Source: Pseudomonas putida
Lineage (GTDB): Bacteria; Pseudomonadota; Gammaproteobacteria; Pseudomonadales; Pseudomonadaceae
DNA: 64,000 nt
Direction: 5' to 3'
Assembly: GCF_001941965.1 (NCBI RefSeq)
Contig: NZ_MKZO01000008.1
Location: forward strand, 62,001 to 126,000
Each line of letters starts with the position of its first letter. The first letter of the stretch is position 1. A program made the translations under genes and the position numbers. Below are positions 1-8,675 of this stretch, piece by piece. A model generated the notes under the pieces. That model saw nothing but the letters and a program-made list of their open reading frames with translations. It was not told the DNA's origin and did no database searches.

Positions 1-104
1 GGCGGAAAAGGGCTGTTGAGCCTTGGGCGATCAGCGCGAAACGCTGTAAGACATTGACTTATAAGGGTGATGGCACAGTGATATAACGCAAGCAGGCAAA
101 ACGG

Positions 105-117
105 CATAAGCGTTATG
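105..117. promoter_or_regulatory. Palindrome upstream of the first gene
   Basis: CATAAGCGTTATG is a 13-bp inverted repeat with 5-bp arms around GCG. It lies about 80 bp before the first start codon in an AT-rich stretch that looks like a promoter. It could serve this gene or a gene running left out of the window. The regulator is not identifiable. Confidence 0.3.
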
Positions 118-196
118 AGAAATAGGTCTTAACCGATAACAAAATAGGACTAATTTAGTGGTTTCCGTTTTGTCACTGGCTGTCCCTGGAGTTGTC

Positions 197-850
197 ATGA
201 ACATTGCCGCATTGCGCGAGCAGATCACCCAAGCACAAGAACACGAGGCCCAAACCGGCCAACTCAAAAATCAACTTGCAGTGCAATTGCCCCACCTTCA
301 CCCGCTGATCCAACTGCCCGAGCAGGACGCCCAGGGTGCGTTGAACCGTTTCGTCAACGCTTACATCGACCAGGTACCCGAGCTGCTGGAAGCCGCCAAT
401 ACCGTTGCCCGCGAAGCCGGAATCGAATCGCAGATCAAACCGGTGCTGAAAATCGCCGAAGCGTATTTCATCGCCCCACCGCAGATCATGACTGGCCATG
501 TCGGCCTGGACAGCCTGCTGGACGAAGCCTACCTGGCGCATCGCCTGGTGGAAGAAGTCAACGACCTGTACATCAAGCATTTCCAGCAACCGCTGATCCC
601 CGTGGACACCACGGTTGCCAACCTGATTGCCCATCAACTCATCGGCGAGGCATTCGCCAATCAGCTGGATGAAGTGGTGCATCACTCACTGGACAACATG
701 CTCGACGACGAGAGCTTCGCCCTGGAATCGGTGGAAGCCTATCGCGAGAAACTGAGCAGCCCTGAAACAGGCGCGGCGTGGAAACGCTGGCCTTGCCTGT
801 CCCGGCAGTTGGGGGTGGGGTTGGAGCTGGGTCAACAACAACCCGCCTGA
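197..850 (+). CDS. Conserved hypothetical protein, 217 aa
   Basis: Full-length soluble protein without signal peptide or membrane segment. I chose the ATG at 197 (MNIAALREQ) over an upstream in-frame GTG because the 13 extra residues look non-coding and the region before it is promoter-like. The body is mostly helical and acidic (for example LIQLPEQDAQ and DNMLDDESFALES). The last 25 residues are of a different, Gly/Gln-rich character and may be poorly conserved. No catalytic motif is visible and I do not recognise the family. It is followed by a REP pair and faces the convergent receptor gene, so it is probably transcribed alone. Confidence 0.7.
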   Translation: MNIAALREQITQAQEHEAQTGQLKNQLAVQLPHLHPLIQLPEQDAQGALNRFVNAYIDQVPELLEAANTVAREAGIESQIKPVLKIAEAYFIAPPQIMTGHVGLDSLLDEAYLAHRLVEEVNDLYIKHFQQPLIPVDTTVANLIAHQLIGEAFANQLDEVVHHSLDNMLDDESFALESVEAYREKLSSPETGAAWKRWPCLSRQLGVGLELGQQQPA

Positions 851-871
851 TATTTCTTTGTCGAGGCTGAT

Positions 872-954
872 GGCCTCATCGCTGGCAAGCCAGCTCCCAC
901 AGGGATCGCGTGCACCGCCGAACCTGTGGGAGCTGGCTTGCCAGCGATAGGGCC
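872..954. repeat. REP inverted pair (BIME-like)
   Basis: Two copies of the core ATCGCTGGCAAGCCAGCTC and its reverse complement, separated by about 20 bp, between two convergent genes. The same pair recurs at seven other intergenic sites in this window. Confidence 0.85.
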
Positions 955-963
955 AGCAAGGCC

Positions 964-3396
964 TTACCAGTTGTAACTGACCGTTCCCAATACCGTCCGC
1001 TCTTCACCCCAGTAGCAACGCCCGGCATTGTTGCAACCAGCCACATACTCCTGGTCGAACAGGTTGCGCGCGTTCACTTCCGCCGACCAATGCGCGTTCA
1101 GCTGATAGCCAACGGTCGCATCCACCAGGGTCACGTCCCCGGTATCCAGCTTGCCGTACAGCGACGGGCTGGTGTACGCGAAGGTGCTGTCGAAGTGACG
1201 CACACCTGCGCCCAGCTTCAGCCCTTTCAACTGTCCATCCAGGAAGCGATAGGTGCCCCACACCGACGCCTGGTTGCGCGGCACGCCGGTCACCTGATGG
1301 TCTTCCAGCAACGACCCGGCCACGTCCTTGGTCACCCGCGAATCCGTGTAGGTGTAGGCCGCCGTCACGTTGATGTTCTCGGTGACATCGCTGTTCAGCT
1401 CCAGCTCGACACCCTTGGCCCGGCTGCGCCCGATATTGCGGTAGTCGCCGGTGGCGCTGTCGTAGAGCGAATCATCCTTCTTGCGCAGGTCGTAGACCGA
1501 GGCGCTGATCAGGGTGTTCCAGCCCTTCGGCTCGTACTTCACACCGACTTCGTACTGCTCGCTGAGGGTCGGGTCCAGAGGGCCGGATGCGCTCGACACC
1601 TGTTGGGTCGGGTTGTACGCGGTGGAGTAGCTGACGTAAGGCGAAACGCCGTTGTCGAACTGGTACATCAGGCCGGTCTGCCAGGTGAACTGGCCATCCC
1701 AGTAGTCCAGGTCCGCTGCGGCATTGAGCGTGCCGCGACGGTTGCGGAACGAGCTGTTGACCCGGTCATAGCGCCCGCCCAGCAGCATCACCCAGTTGTC
1801 CAGACGGGTCTGGATCTGGCTGTAGACGCCATACATGGTCTGCTCCAGCAACGCATCCTGAACCCGCGTCGAGGTCACCGGATCACCGGTGTACACCGGG
1901 TTGAACACGTTCACCGTGCCGCCGAAGCCGGCATTCCAGTCCTGGTTGAACGAGGTGCGGTCGAGGCTGGCGCCGACCAGTAGGGTGTTTTCCAGCGCGC
2001 CAACGTTGAAGTGCCCTTCGACCTGGTTGTCCAGCGAGTAGGCGATGGACTTGTTGTAGCGGTCATAGGCGGTGTTGTTCACCGTGGTGCCGAAGCCGCC
2101 ATTGTTCAGGCTGCCCGGCCAGATTTCCTGGCGGTCGATGCGCGACTGCATGTAGCGCGAGTTCTGCCGGTACTGCCAGTCGTCGTTGAACTGGTGGTGG
2201 AATTCATAGCCGAGGGTCCAGACCTCGCGCTCGAAGTTGTCCCAGTCCGGATTGCCCAGCAGGGCGTGCTTGCTGATCTTGCCGTTGGGGTTGTGCAGCA
2301 GGGTGCCGGCAGCCGGGTAGCCCAGCTCCATCAAGGTGCGGTCACGCTGGTAGGTGGCGAGCAGGGTCAGGTCGTTCTGCTCGTCGAAGTTCAGGGTCAG
2401 GGACGGTGCGATGTAGATCCGGTCATCCGGCTGATGATCGACCTGGGTCCCCGACTTGCGTCCGAGCATTACCAGGCGGCCCAGCACATTGCCGTTGTCC
2501 GTCAGCGGCCCGGATACGTCGATGCCCAACTGGCGCCGCTCGTTGGAGCCGTAGCTCAGCTGCACCTCGCCACGGGATTCGGCCGTCGGCCGCTTGCTGA
2601 CCATGTTGACCACGCCACCCGGGGCGTTCTCGCCGTAGAGGATCGAGGTCGGGCCGCGGAACACTTCGATGCGTTCCAGGCCGTAGGGCTCGCTGGTGGT
2701 GTCATAGCGGTTGCCCTGCACCCGCAGGCCGTCGCGCAACAGGCCGTAGCCGTAGTCGGTGGCGTTGAAACCACGGATGAAGAACAGGTCGCCCGCACCG
2801 CCGTCACCCGCCGCGAACGGCGGCGCGAAGATGCCCGGCACGTAGCCGAGGACTTCGGTCAGGCTCTGGGATTGCTGGTCTTCCATGCGCTGGCGGGTGA
2901 CCACCGAGACCGAGCGCGGGGTGTCGGCCAGCGCAGTGCTGGTCTTGCTCGCCGTCGCCGAGTGGGTGGCGCGGTAGCCCTTGTCGTCCTGGCCGTAGCT
3001 GTCGGCCAGGCCCTGGGCGTTGATCGAGGTGGCGTCCAGTTGCACCGAGCCACCTTGCGGCGCCGGCTGCAGCACGTAGCCACCGGCCCCCTGCGGCACG
3101 GCCACCAGCCCCGAGCCGCCGAGCAACAGCAGCAACGCCTGCTCGACGCTGTAGTCACCGTCCAGCCCGGCACTGCGCTTGCCGGCCGCCAGGCTGTCGC
3201 TGCCGGCCAGATAGATCCCGGCCTGGCTGCTGAAATCGTTGAGCACGGCGCTCAGGCTGCCGGCCGCGACATGGAAGGTCTGCACCCGGGTGCTGGCCTG
3301 GGCAGCCTGGACGGCGGCGGGCAGCAGGGCCAGTGGAGCGAAGGTGAGGAAGGTCATCGGCACGAGGGCCAACACGCAGGAGCGGGGCGACGACAT
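964..3396 (-). CDS. TonB-dependent siderophore receptor with signalling domain (FhuA/FiuA-like)
   Basis: Outer-membrane receptor of about 810 aa. A signal peptide (AALLPAAVQA region) is followed by a secretin/TonB short N-terminal domain (about residues 40-90, FHVAAGSLSAVLNDFSSQAG), which in the FecA class talks to the anti-sigma factor. Then come the TonB box/plug (TPRSVSVVTRQRMED, RIEVFRGPTSILYGENAPGG) and the 22-strand barrel ending in SYNW. The near-terminal CNNAGRCYWGEER resembles the Cys-containing end of FhuA-type ferric-hydroxamate receptors, so a hydroxamate ligand is inferred. The ATG at 3396 has AGGGA five bases upstream; an ATG at 3417 is an alternative. It follows the FecR and FecI-like genes on the same strand, the usual order for an auto-inducing iron uptake unit. 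Confidence 0.92.
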   Translation of the reverse strand: MSSPRSCVLALVPMTFLTFAPLALLPAAVQAAQASTRVQTFHVAAGSLSAVLNDFSSQAGIYLAGSDSLAAGKRSAGLDGDYSVEQALLLLLGGSGLVAVPQGAGGYVLQPAPQGGSVQLDATSINAQGLADSYGQDDKGYRATHSATASKTSTALADTPRSVSVVTRQRMEDQQSQSLTEVLGYVPGIFAPPFAAGDGGAGDLFFIRGFNATDYGYGLLRDGLRVQGNRYDTTSEPYGLERIEVFRGPTSILYGENAPGGVVNMVSKRPTAESRGEVQLSYGSNERRQLGIDVSGPLTDNGNVLGRLVMLGRKSGTQVDHQPDDRIYIAPSLTLNFDEQNDLTLLATYQRDRTLMELGYPAAGTLLHNPNGKISKHALLGNPDWDNFEREVWTLGYEFHHQFNDDWQYRQNSRYMQSRIDRQEIWPGSLNNGGFGTTVNNTAYDRYNKSIAYSLDNQVEGHFNVGALENTLLVGASLDRTSFNQDWNAGFGGTVNVFNPVYTGDPVTSTRVQDALLEQTMYGVYSQIQTRLDNWVMLLGGRYDRVNSSFRNRRGTLNAAADLDYWDGQFTWQTGLMYQFDNGVSPYVSYSTAYNPTQQVSSASGPLDPTLSEQYEVGVKYEPKGWNTLISASVYDLRKKDDSLYDSATGDYRNIGRSRAKGVELELNSDVTENINVTAAYTYTDSRVTKDVAGSLLEDHQVTGVPRNQASVWGTYRFLDGQLKGLKLGAGVRHFDSTFAYTSPSLYGKLDTGDVTLVDATVGYQLNAHWSAEVNARNLFDQEYVAGCNNAGRCYWGEERTVLGTVSYNW

Positions 3397-3490
3397 GGCA
3401 GTCCCTGTTGTGTTCATGGGGTCAATGAGAGGGTTCTGCAGTTGAACCGGATGACGCGCAAAAAGGGGAACCACCCACCGAAAAATATTT

Positions 3491-4459
3491 TCAGGCGGGC
3501 TCGACCGTCACCCACCAGTCGGTCATACGCTTGACCCGGATCGGCAGCGCCGCCTCCAGCAAGCGCAGGGCGTGGTCGGTGTCATCGAGGGGGAAGGTGC
3601 CCATCACCGCGAGGCTGGCCAGTTCCGGATGTACACCGAGATGACCCGGGCGGTAGCGACCCAGTGCATCGATCAGGTCGGCCAGGGGCATGGCTTCGGC
3701 AGTCAGCCGGTTGCGGATCCACGACTCGCCTGCCACCTGGGCGGGCGCCGCAGGCGAAACAGCCAAGGCCGTGAAGTCGATCCGCTGGCCCGCCTCGATC
3801 AACGCGCGAGCGCCGGTGCGGGTGAAAAGCTCGACCTGGCCCTGGTAGACGTTCATCCAGGCATGGCCTTCGGCATAGCGCAGGGCCACGCGCACCGGCG
3901 TCGCCGCCATCTGCAACAGGCCGGCGCCGGTTTCCAGGAGCAAGGGGCGGCGGTCCTGCACCGTCGAGTGCAGCAGCACCTCGCCGAAGCGCAGGTCGAG
4001 CAGGCGCTGGCGGGCATCGAAGCGGGTATCCAGGGCCGTCTGTGCGCCCAGCCACAGGGTGCTGCCGTCGGCCAGGGCAACCTTGCGGTTCTCGCCGGTG
4101 CCGGTGTGCAGGTCGGCGGTCCAGCCATTGCGCGACGCGGCCTGCCAGCCGCCGAAACCGGCCATCGAGCCCAGCGCCAGGACCAGCATGGATTTCACCG
4201 TCTGCCGCCGGCCCACGCGCGCCGGGCCGCGCTCGCGCAGTACCCGGCCCGCCCGCTCGCCTTCGCTGCGCAGCGGCGCGAAGCGCTCGCCGACCCGTTC
4301 CATGTAGCGCCAGGCGGCCTGGTGTTCGGCGTGCTGATCGAACCAGCTCTGCCATTGTTCGCGAACGCCGTTCTGGTCGCCTTCTTCCAGCAACCGCACG
4401 TACCACTGGGCGGCGTGTTCGAGGCTGGCGTGGCTGAGTTTTTCCTGGGCTGCGCGCAT
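3491..4459 (-). CDS. FecR-family transmembrane sensor / anti-sigma factor
   Basis: A 322-aa inner-membrane protein. The N-terminal cytoplasmic domain (HAAQWYVRLLEEGD, WQSWFDQHAEHQAAW) binds the sigma factor. One membrane segment lies near residues 88-106 (SMLVLALGSMAGFGGW). The periplasmic FecR domain (TGTGENRKVALADGSTLWLG) and a C-terminal STN-contacting region follow. It should pass the loaded-receptor signal to the adjacent ECF sigma factor. The start lies 4 bp after the sigma gene stop, with GGAG inside the upstream stop region, so translation is coupled. The receptor gene follows about 95 bp downstream. Confidence 0.93.
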   Translation of the reverse strand: MRAAQEKLSHASLEHAAQWYVRLLEEGDQNGVREQWQSWFDQHAEHQAAWRYMERVGERFAPLRSEGERAGRVLRERGPARVGRRQTVKSMLVLALGSMAGFGGWQAASRNGWTADLHTGTGENRKVALADGSTLWLGAQTALDTRFDARQRLLDLRFGEVLLHSTVQDRRPLLLETGAGLLQMAATPVRVALRYAEGHAWMNVYQGQVELFTRTGARALIEAGQRIDFTALAVSPAAPAQVAGESWIRNRLTAEAMPLADLIDALGRYRPGHLGVHPELASLAVMGTFPLDDTDHALRLLEAALPIRVKRMTDWWVTVEPA

Positions 4460-4463
4460 CGCC

Positions 4464-4976
4464 TTACTCCACCAGCACGCCGTCGAGCTCGGCTTCGAGC
4501 ACGGCGCAATGGAGGAAGGCCTGGGCCATGTATTTCTTGACCATGCGCTCGCTGACCTCCAGCCGCTCGGCGATCACCCCGTAGGTGATGCCCTCGACCT
4601 GGGCCAGGAGAAACGCTTCGCGGACCTTGGCCGACAGGCGCATGAGCATGGCGTCCACCTCGACCAGGGTTTCGATCACCAGGGCGGTGTGCTCGGCCGA
4701 TGGCTGCAACGCCTCGGGCTGCAACGCCAGGCTTTCGCGCCAGGCCTTTTCCAGCCGGGCATGGCGCCAGTGATCGATGCACAGGCCCTTGGCGATGGTC
4801 GCAAGGTACGAGCGCTCGCCGGTCTGGCTGTCGAACGCCACCGGCCGGCGTAGCACGCGCAGGAAGGTGTCATGCAGAAGGTCCGCGGCATCCCAGCCAT
4901 TGCCCAGGCGGCGACGCAGGAACGTCAGCAGCCACGGGGAGTGTCGAACGTAGAGAGTCTGGGCAGGGGAAGGCAT
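4464..4976 (-). CDS. ECF sigma factor, FecI family
   Basis: Small sigma-70 factor of about 170 aa with region 2 (AADLLHDTFLRVLRRP, GERSYLATIAKGLCIDHWRH) and region 4 helix-turn-helix (LEVSERMVKKYMAQAF); the KKYMAQA end is typical of iron-responsive FecI proteins. It should direct transcription of the receptor gene when the receptor-FecR relay is triggered. I prefer the ATG at 4976 (MPSPAQTLYV); an upstream TTG at 5003 would overlap the likely Fur box. First gene of the unit; FecR starts 4 bp after its stop. Confidence 0.93.
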   Translation of the reverse strand: MPSPAQTLYVRHSPWLLTFLRRRLGNGWDAADLLHDTFLRVLRRPVAFDSQTGERSYLATIAKGLCIDHWRHARLEKAWRESLALQPEALQPSAEHTALVIETLVEVDAMLMRLSAKVREAFLLAQVEGITYGVIAERLEVSERMVKKYMAQAFLHCAVLEAELDGVLVE

Positions 4977-4998
4977 GAAAGGTCCGCGCAGGAGACGA

Positions 4999-5022
4999 TG
5001 CAAATGGTATTGATTCTTGATA
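4999..5022. promoter_or_regulatory. Probable Fur box before the sigma gene
   Basis: GCAAATGGTATTGATTCTTG followed by ATAA matches the Pseudomonas Fur-site style (GCAAATGATAATGATTCTCA) at most positions, including the invariant GATTCT. It sits 25-45 bp before the FecI start, where iron repression of a fecI gene is expected. The match is by eye. Confidence 0.55.
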
Positions 5023-5093
5023 ATAGGTGAGTGATGGCACCGCCTGCAATGCGCGTGAAGAGCAGGGCGGTGCCATTGGTCGTCAGAACGGGG

Positions 5094-6626
5094 TCAGGTT
5101 CCCAGCCCTGCGGTAGTCCGCACACGCCCCTCGACCCGGCGTTTCAGGCGGCGCGACTCGATCACCAGCCGCGATCCATTACCCGCATTGGCCCGGCCCC
5201 AGTCTTCCAGCAGCTCGAGGCAGGCATGGTCGATATAGCTCAGGTTGGCCAGCGGCACATGCAGGGTGGTGCCCGCTGGAATGCCGTCCAGCGCCTGGGT
5301 CAGGGCCGGAACCTTGAGGAAGGTCGCCGCGCCGCTCAGGCGCAGTTCCATATGGCCCTTGCGCTCCAGGCTGCTGACGCTGATCTTCAGCCGTGCGGCC
5401 TTCAGCGCCAGCTTCACCAGGGTCAGGGCGAAGCCCAGCAACACACCGGTCAGCAGGTCGGTGAAGACGATGGCCAGCGCCGTCGCCGCGTAGACGAACA
5501 TCGGCATGCGGCCATAACGACCCAACCCGCGGAAGGCTTTCAGGTCCACCAACTTGACCCCGGTGAACACCAGCACACCCGCCAGGCTCGCCACCGGAAT
5601 CTGCTGCAGCACGCTGCCCAGCAGGACCACGAAGGCCAGCAGCCACGCACCGTGGAAGATTGCCGACATCCGCGTGATCGCACCGGCCTGGACATTGGCC
5701 GAGCTGCGCACGATCACTCCGGTCATCGGCAAGGCGCCGAGCACACCGCAGATCATGTTGCCGACGCCTTGCGCCGAGAGTTCGCGGTCGAAGTCCGAGC
5801 GCTGGCCGCTGTGCATGCGGTCCACTGCGGCCGCCGACAGCAGGGTTTCGGCGCTGGCGATAAAGGCCAGGGCGAAAGCGGCAACCAGCAGGGCCGGATC
5901 GGCCAGGGCCATCAGGTCAGCGGGGCGCAGCCAGTCGATGGCTTCCGTCAGGTTGGCCGGTACTTCGACGCGGTTTACCGACAGATCGAGGCCAATACTC
6001 AGCAAGGTCATCGCACTGACACCGAGCAAGGCACCGGGCACGAAGCGCAGGGTTTTCGGCTTGAAGCGTTCCCAGCCCCACATCACCGCGATGGTCCCAA
6101 GCCCGAGCGCACCGGCCTGCCAACCGTTGCCGGCCGACTCGATCGGCAGTGCCTCGCCGACCACGGCCGGGAAGCCGATCAGGTTCTCCAGCCCCGAGGG
6201 CAACGGCGCACTGTCGAACATCACATGCACCTGGGACAGCACGATCAGCACGCCGATACCGGCGAGCATCCCGTACACCACGGCTGGTGCCGTGACCCGG
6301 AACCAGCAGCCGAGGCGAAAGCGTCCGGCGAGCAATTGCAGCAAGCCCGCCAGCAGCAGGATCGGCCCGAGCATGGCCATGCCATGGGTGCGCACCAGTT
6401 CGAAGACCAATACCGCCAGGCCCGCCGCCGGGCCGCTGACCTGCAACGGCGAACCGGCCAGCCAGCCCACCAGCAGACCGCCGACGATCCCGGTGATCAG
6501 GCCCTTGGCCGGCGGCATGCCGGAGGCGATGGCGATGCCCATGCACAGTGGCAGGGCCACCAGGAACACCACCACCGAAGCCAGCAAGTCCCGCGGCAGG
6601 GCCGCTTTGAAGTGCGTCATGTTCAT
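5094..6626 (-). CDS. SulP-family anion transporter with STAS domain
   Basis: A 510-aa inner-membrane transporter with roughly 10-12 hydrophobic helices (LPRDLLASVVVFLVALPLCM at the N-terminus, GIAIASGMPPAKGLITGIVGG as signature) and a C-terminal STAS domain from about residue 410 (ANLSYIDHACLELLEDW). SulP proteins move sulfate, bicarbonate or dicarboxylates. The carbonic anhydrase gene directly upstream on the same strand argues for bicarbonate. ATG at 6626 has AGGAGAA at good spacing. The pairing corresponds to PA0103-PA0102 in P. aeruginosa. Confidence 0.92.
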   Translation of the reverse strand: MNMTHFKAALPRDLLASVVVFLVALPLCMGIAIASGMPPAKGLITGIVGGLLVGWLAGSPLQVSGPAAGLAVLVFELVRTHGMAMLGPILLLAGLLQLLAGRFRLGCWFRVTAPAVVYGMLAGIGVLIVLSQVHVMFDSAPLPSGLENLIGFPAVVGEALPIESAGNGWQAGALGLGTIAVMWGWERFKPKTLRFVPGALLGVSAMTLLSIGLDLSVNRVEVPANLTEAIDWLRPADLMALADPALLVAAFALAFIASAETLLSAAAVDRMHSGQRSDFDRELSAQGVGNMICGVLGALPMTGVIVRSSANVQAGAITRMSAIFHGAWLLAFVVLLGSVLQQIPVASLAGVLVFTGVKLVDLKAFRGLGRYGRMPMFVYAATALAIVFTDLLTGVLLGFALTLVKLALKAARLKISVSSLERKGHMELRLSGAATFLKVPALTQALDGIPAGTTLHVPLANLSYIDHACLELLEDWGRANAGNGSRLVIESRRLKRRVEGRVRTTAGLGT

Positions 6627-6830
6627 CCTGTTCTCCTTTTTCAGGCCATTCCTCTGGCCACTCTTTTACGCAGGCGTCGGGGCGCCGCCCGAATCGCGGG
6701 CAGCCGGAAACCGCCGACGCTGCGGCAAGGCATCAAAACGTTTTCAAAGGCAGCCGACGCCCGTCCACAGCGCCGCAGGCAGCGGGCTGTGGTGGGTTGC
6801 GTCAGCGATTGTCAGGTGTTGCGGACAGGC

Positions 6831-7553
6831 TCAGTAACGGCCTTTCGGGGTAGCGCTTGGAATCGGCTCGCCGCGGGTCAGCGGCAGGAAGGCGTCGCTT
6901 TCGGCGTCGTAGGCGGAGATTTCGCTGGTTTCGATGTTGTAGATCCAGCCATGGATATACAACTGGCCAGCCGCCAGGCGCGAGGCCACCGACGGGTGGG
7001 TGCGCAGGTGATGGAGCTGGGCGATCACGTTCTCGCGGGTCAGGACCTGCATGCTCTCGTGTTCGCTGCCGCACTGGCAGTTGTCCTCGACCACGGTGCG
7101 CGCCACTTCGGCGTGGCGCAACCAGGCCTTGACCGTCGGCATCTTCTCCAGCGACTGCGGGTTGAGTACCGCACGCATCGCGCCGCAATCGGAGTGACCG
7201 CAGATGATGATGTGGTGCACGCCCAGGGCCATGACCGCGTACTCGATCGCCGTCGACACGCCGCCGTTCATCTGCCCGTAGGGCGGCACCACGTTGCCCA
7301 CGTTGCGGGTCACGAACAGGTCGCCGGGCGAGCTCTGGGTAATCAGTTCGGGAACGATCCGGGAATCGGCGCAGGTAATGAACATGGCCCGCGGCTTCTG
7401 CGCGGTAGCGAGCTTCTTGAACAGCTCTTCCTGTTCAGGGAAGACTTCGTGATGGAAACGCAGAAAGCCATCGACGATATGTTTCAGGGCGCCATCGGCA
7501 GTCTCGGCTTCAGGAGTAGCCGGGCCGGTCGGAGAGGGTTCCTTGTTCGACAT
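6831..7553 (-). CDS. Beta-class carbonic anhydrase
   Basis: A 240-aa cytoplasmic zinc enzyme interconverting CO2 and bicarbonate. Zinc ligands and partners are visible: C61-A-D63-S-R65 and H120-S-D-C123 (ICGHSDCGAMR). The N-terminal 20 residues are Pro/Glu-rich and probably disordered. It lies 204 bp upstream of the SulP gene on the same strand; the gap holds no gene. The 247 bp between this gene and the radical SAM remnant on its right hold no gene either and should contain its promoter. Confidence 0.95.
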   Translation of the reverse strand: MSNKEPSPTGPATPEAETADGALKHIVDGFLRFHHEVFPEQEELFKKLATAQKPRAMFITCADSRIVPELITQSSPGDLFVTRNVGNVVPPYGQMNGGVSTAIEYAVMALGVHHIIICGHSDCGAMRAVLNPQSLEKMPTVKAWLRHAEVARTVVEDNCQCGSEHESMQVLTRENVIAQLHHLRTHPSVASRLAAGQLYIHGWIYNIETSEISAYDAESDAFLPLTRGEPIPSATPKGRY

Positions 7554-7800
7554 GATGCATCCTCTTTGACGGGTTCGTAGGTAAGTCCATTTTACCGGTT
7601 TAAAGATCAGACAGGCTTACGTCACTTGGATTACAGATGTAGTCAACAAATCACATTTCTGGCCGTCTGAATTCTTACGCTACGTGGCGAAACTTAACTC
7701 AAACTGAATTCGGAAGGCTCTAGAACGGGCGTTCCAGAAGCTTTTGGCGGGTTTTCCATAGTATCAAAAAAACATCAATCGCCAATGGCCATTATTGTTT

Positions 7801-8629
7801 TTACAACAAAGACAGCTGACCGCCCGGCGGACAGAAGGCCGAGCAATCCAGCGAATAACCACTCCTGCGGTTGAGTCCGAAGCGACGAATGGCCTTGTCG
7901 AACCGTTGCGCCAGCAAGTCGGCAAATACTCCTTCACCGCGCATGCGCGCGCCGAAACGGCTGTCGTAGAGCTCACCACCGCGGCTCTGACGGACCAGGC
8001 TGAGCACATGGGCGGCGCGTTGCGGATAATGATCCAGCAGCCACTGCTCGAACAGCGGCGCCACTTCCAGCGGCAGGCGCAGCAGCATATAGGCCGCGCT
8101 CAAGGCGCCGGCTTCACTCGCGGCTTCAAGCAGTCGCTCAAGTTCGCTGTCGTTGATCGCCGGGATCATCGGTGAACACAGCACTCCCACCGGAACCCCG
8201 GCCTCGCGCATCACCCGGATCGCCCGCAGACGCGCCTTGGGCGCAGCGGCGCGGGGTTCGAGGGTGCGTTTCAGTTCGTCGTCGAGGGTGGTCAGGCTGA
8301 TCATCACCGACACCAGGCGCTGCTTCGCCAGCTCGCTGAGCAGGTCGAGGTCGCGCAGGATCAGCGAGCCCTTGGTGACGATGGTCACCGGATGGCGGTA
8401 GCGCAGCAGCACTTCCAGCAGGCGTCGGGTCAGTTGCTGTTCGCGCTCGATCGGCTGGTAGGGGTCGGTGTTGGAACCCAGGTTGATGGGCGCGCAGACG
8501 TAGCCGGGCTTGGACAGTTGCTGCTCCAGCACGGCGGCAGCGTTGGTCTTGGCGATCAGCCGGGTTTCGAAATCCAGGCCGGGAGACAGGTCCCAGTAGG
8601 CGTGGCTCGGTCGTGCATAGCAGTAGATG
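7801..8629 (-). pseudogene. 3' part of a split radical SAM protein gene (PA0069-like, SPL family)
   Basis: Encodes the C-terminal ~275 residues of a spore-photoproduct-lyase-like radical SAM protein, reading from CIYCYARPSHAYWD (second and third iron-sulfur cysteines) through LIAKTNAAAVLEQQL and GSNTDPYQPIER to CPPGGQLSLL. The first 74 residues, including the first cluster cysteine, are 5.7 kb away at 14293-14513 on the same strand. An integrative element separates the two. The joined halves would encode an uninterrupted protein, so loss of function is recent. This half has no obvious start or ribosome site of its own. Confidence 0.93.
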
Positions 8630-8632
8630 CAG
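8630..8632. other. Left attachment-site core of the element
   Basis: On the minus strand the junction reads TAGCACGT-CTG-CATCTACTGC. The right part continues the radical SAM gene (C-I-Y-C); the left part is element DNA. The right junction reads GAGCACGG-CTG-GATATGC. The shared CTG is the likely crossover site, consistent with the 2-bp cores used by serine integrases. Confidence 0.65.
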
Positions 8633-8675
8633 ACGTGCTATGTTATTGGTTCCATTCTCCAAGATTGGTTAAAAG

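Noticed and set aside
910..3534. Two long plus-strand frames opposite the siderophore receptor
   Set aside because: Antisense frames caused by GC-rich third positions; the receptor on the other strand is unambiguous.
5031..7580. An 849-codon plus-strand frame across the SulP and carbonic anhydrase genes
   Set aside because: Antisense to two recognised enzymes; no start signal or family resemblance.
8138..8662. 174-codon frame overlapping the radical SAM 3' part
   Set aside because: Wrong-frame shadow; the true frame continues to the element border as CIYCYARP.
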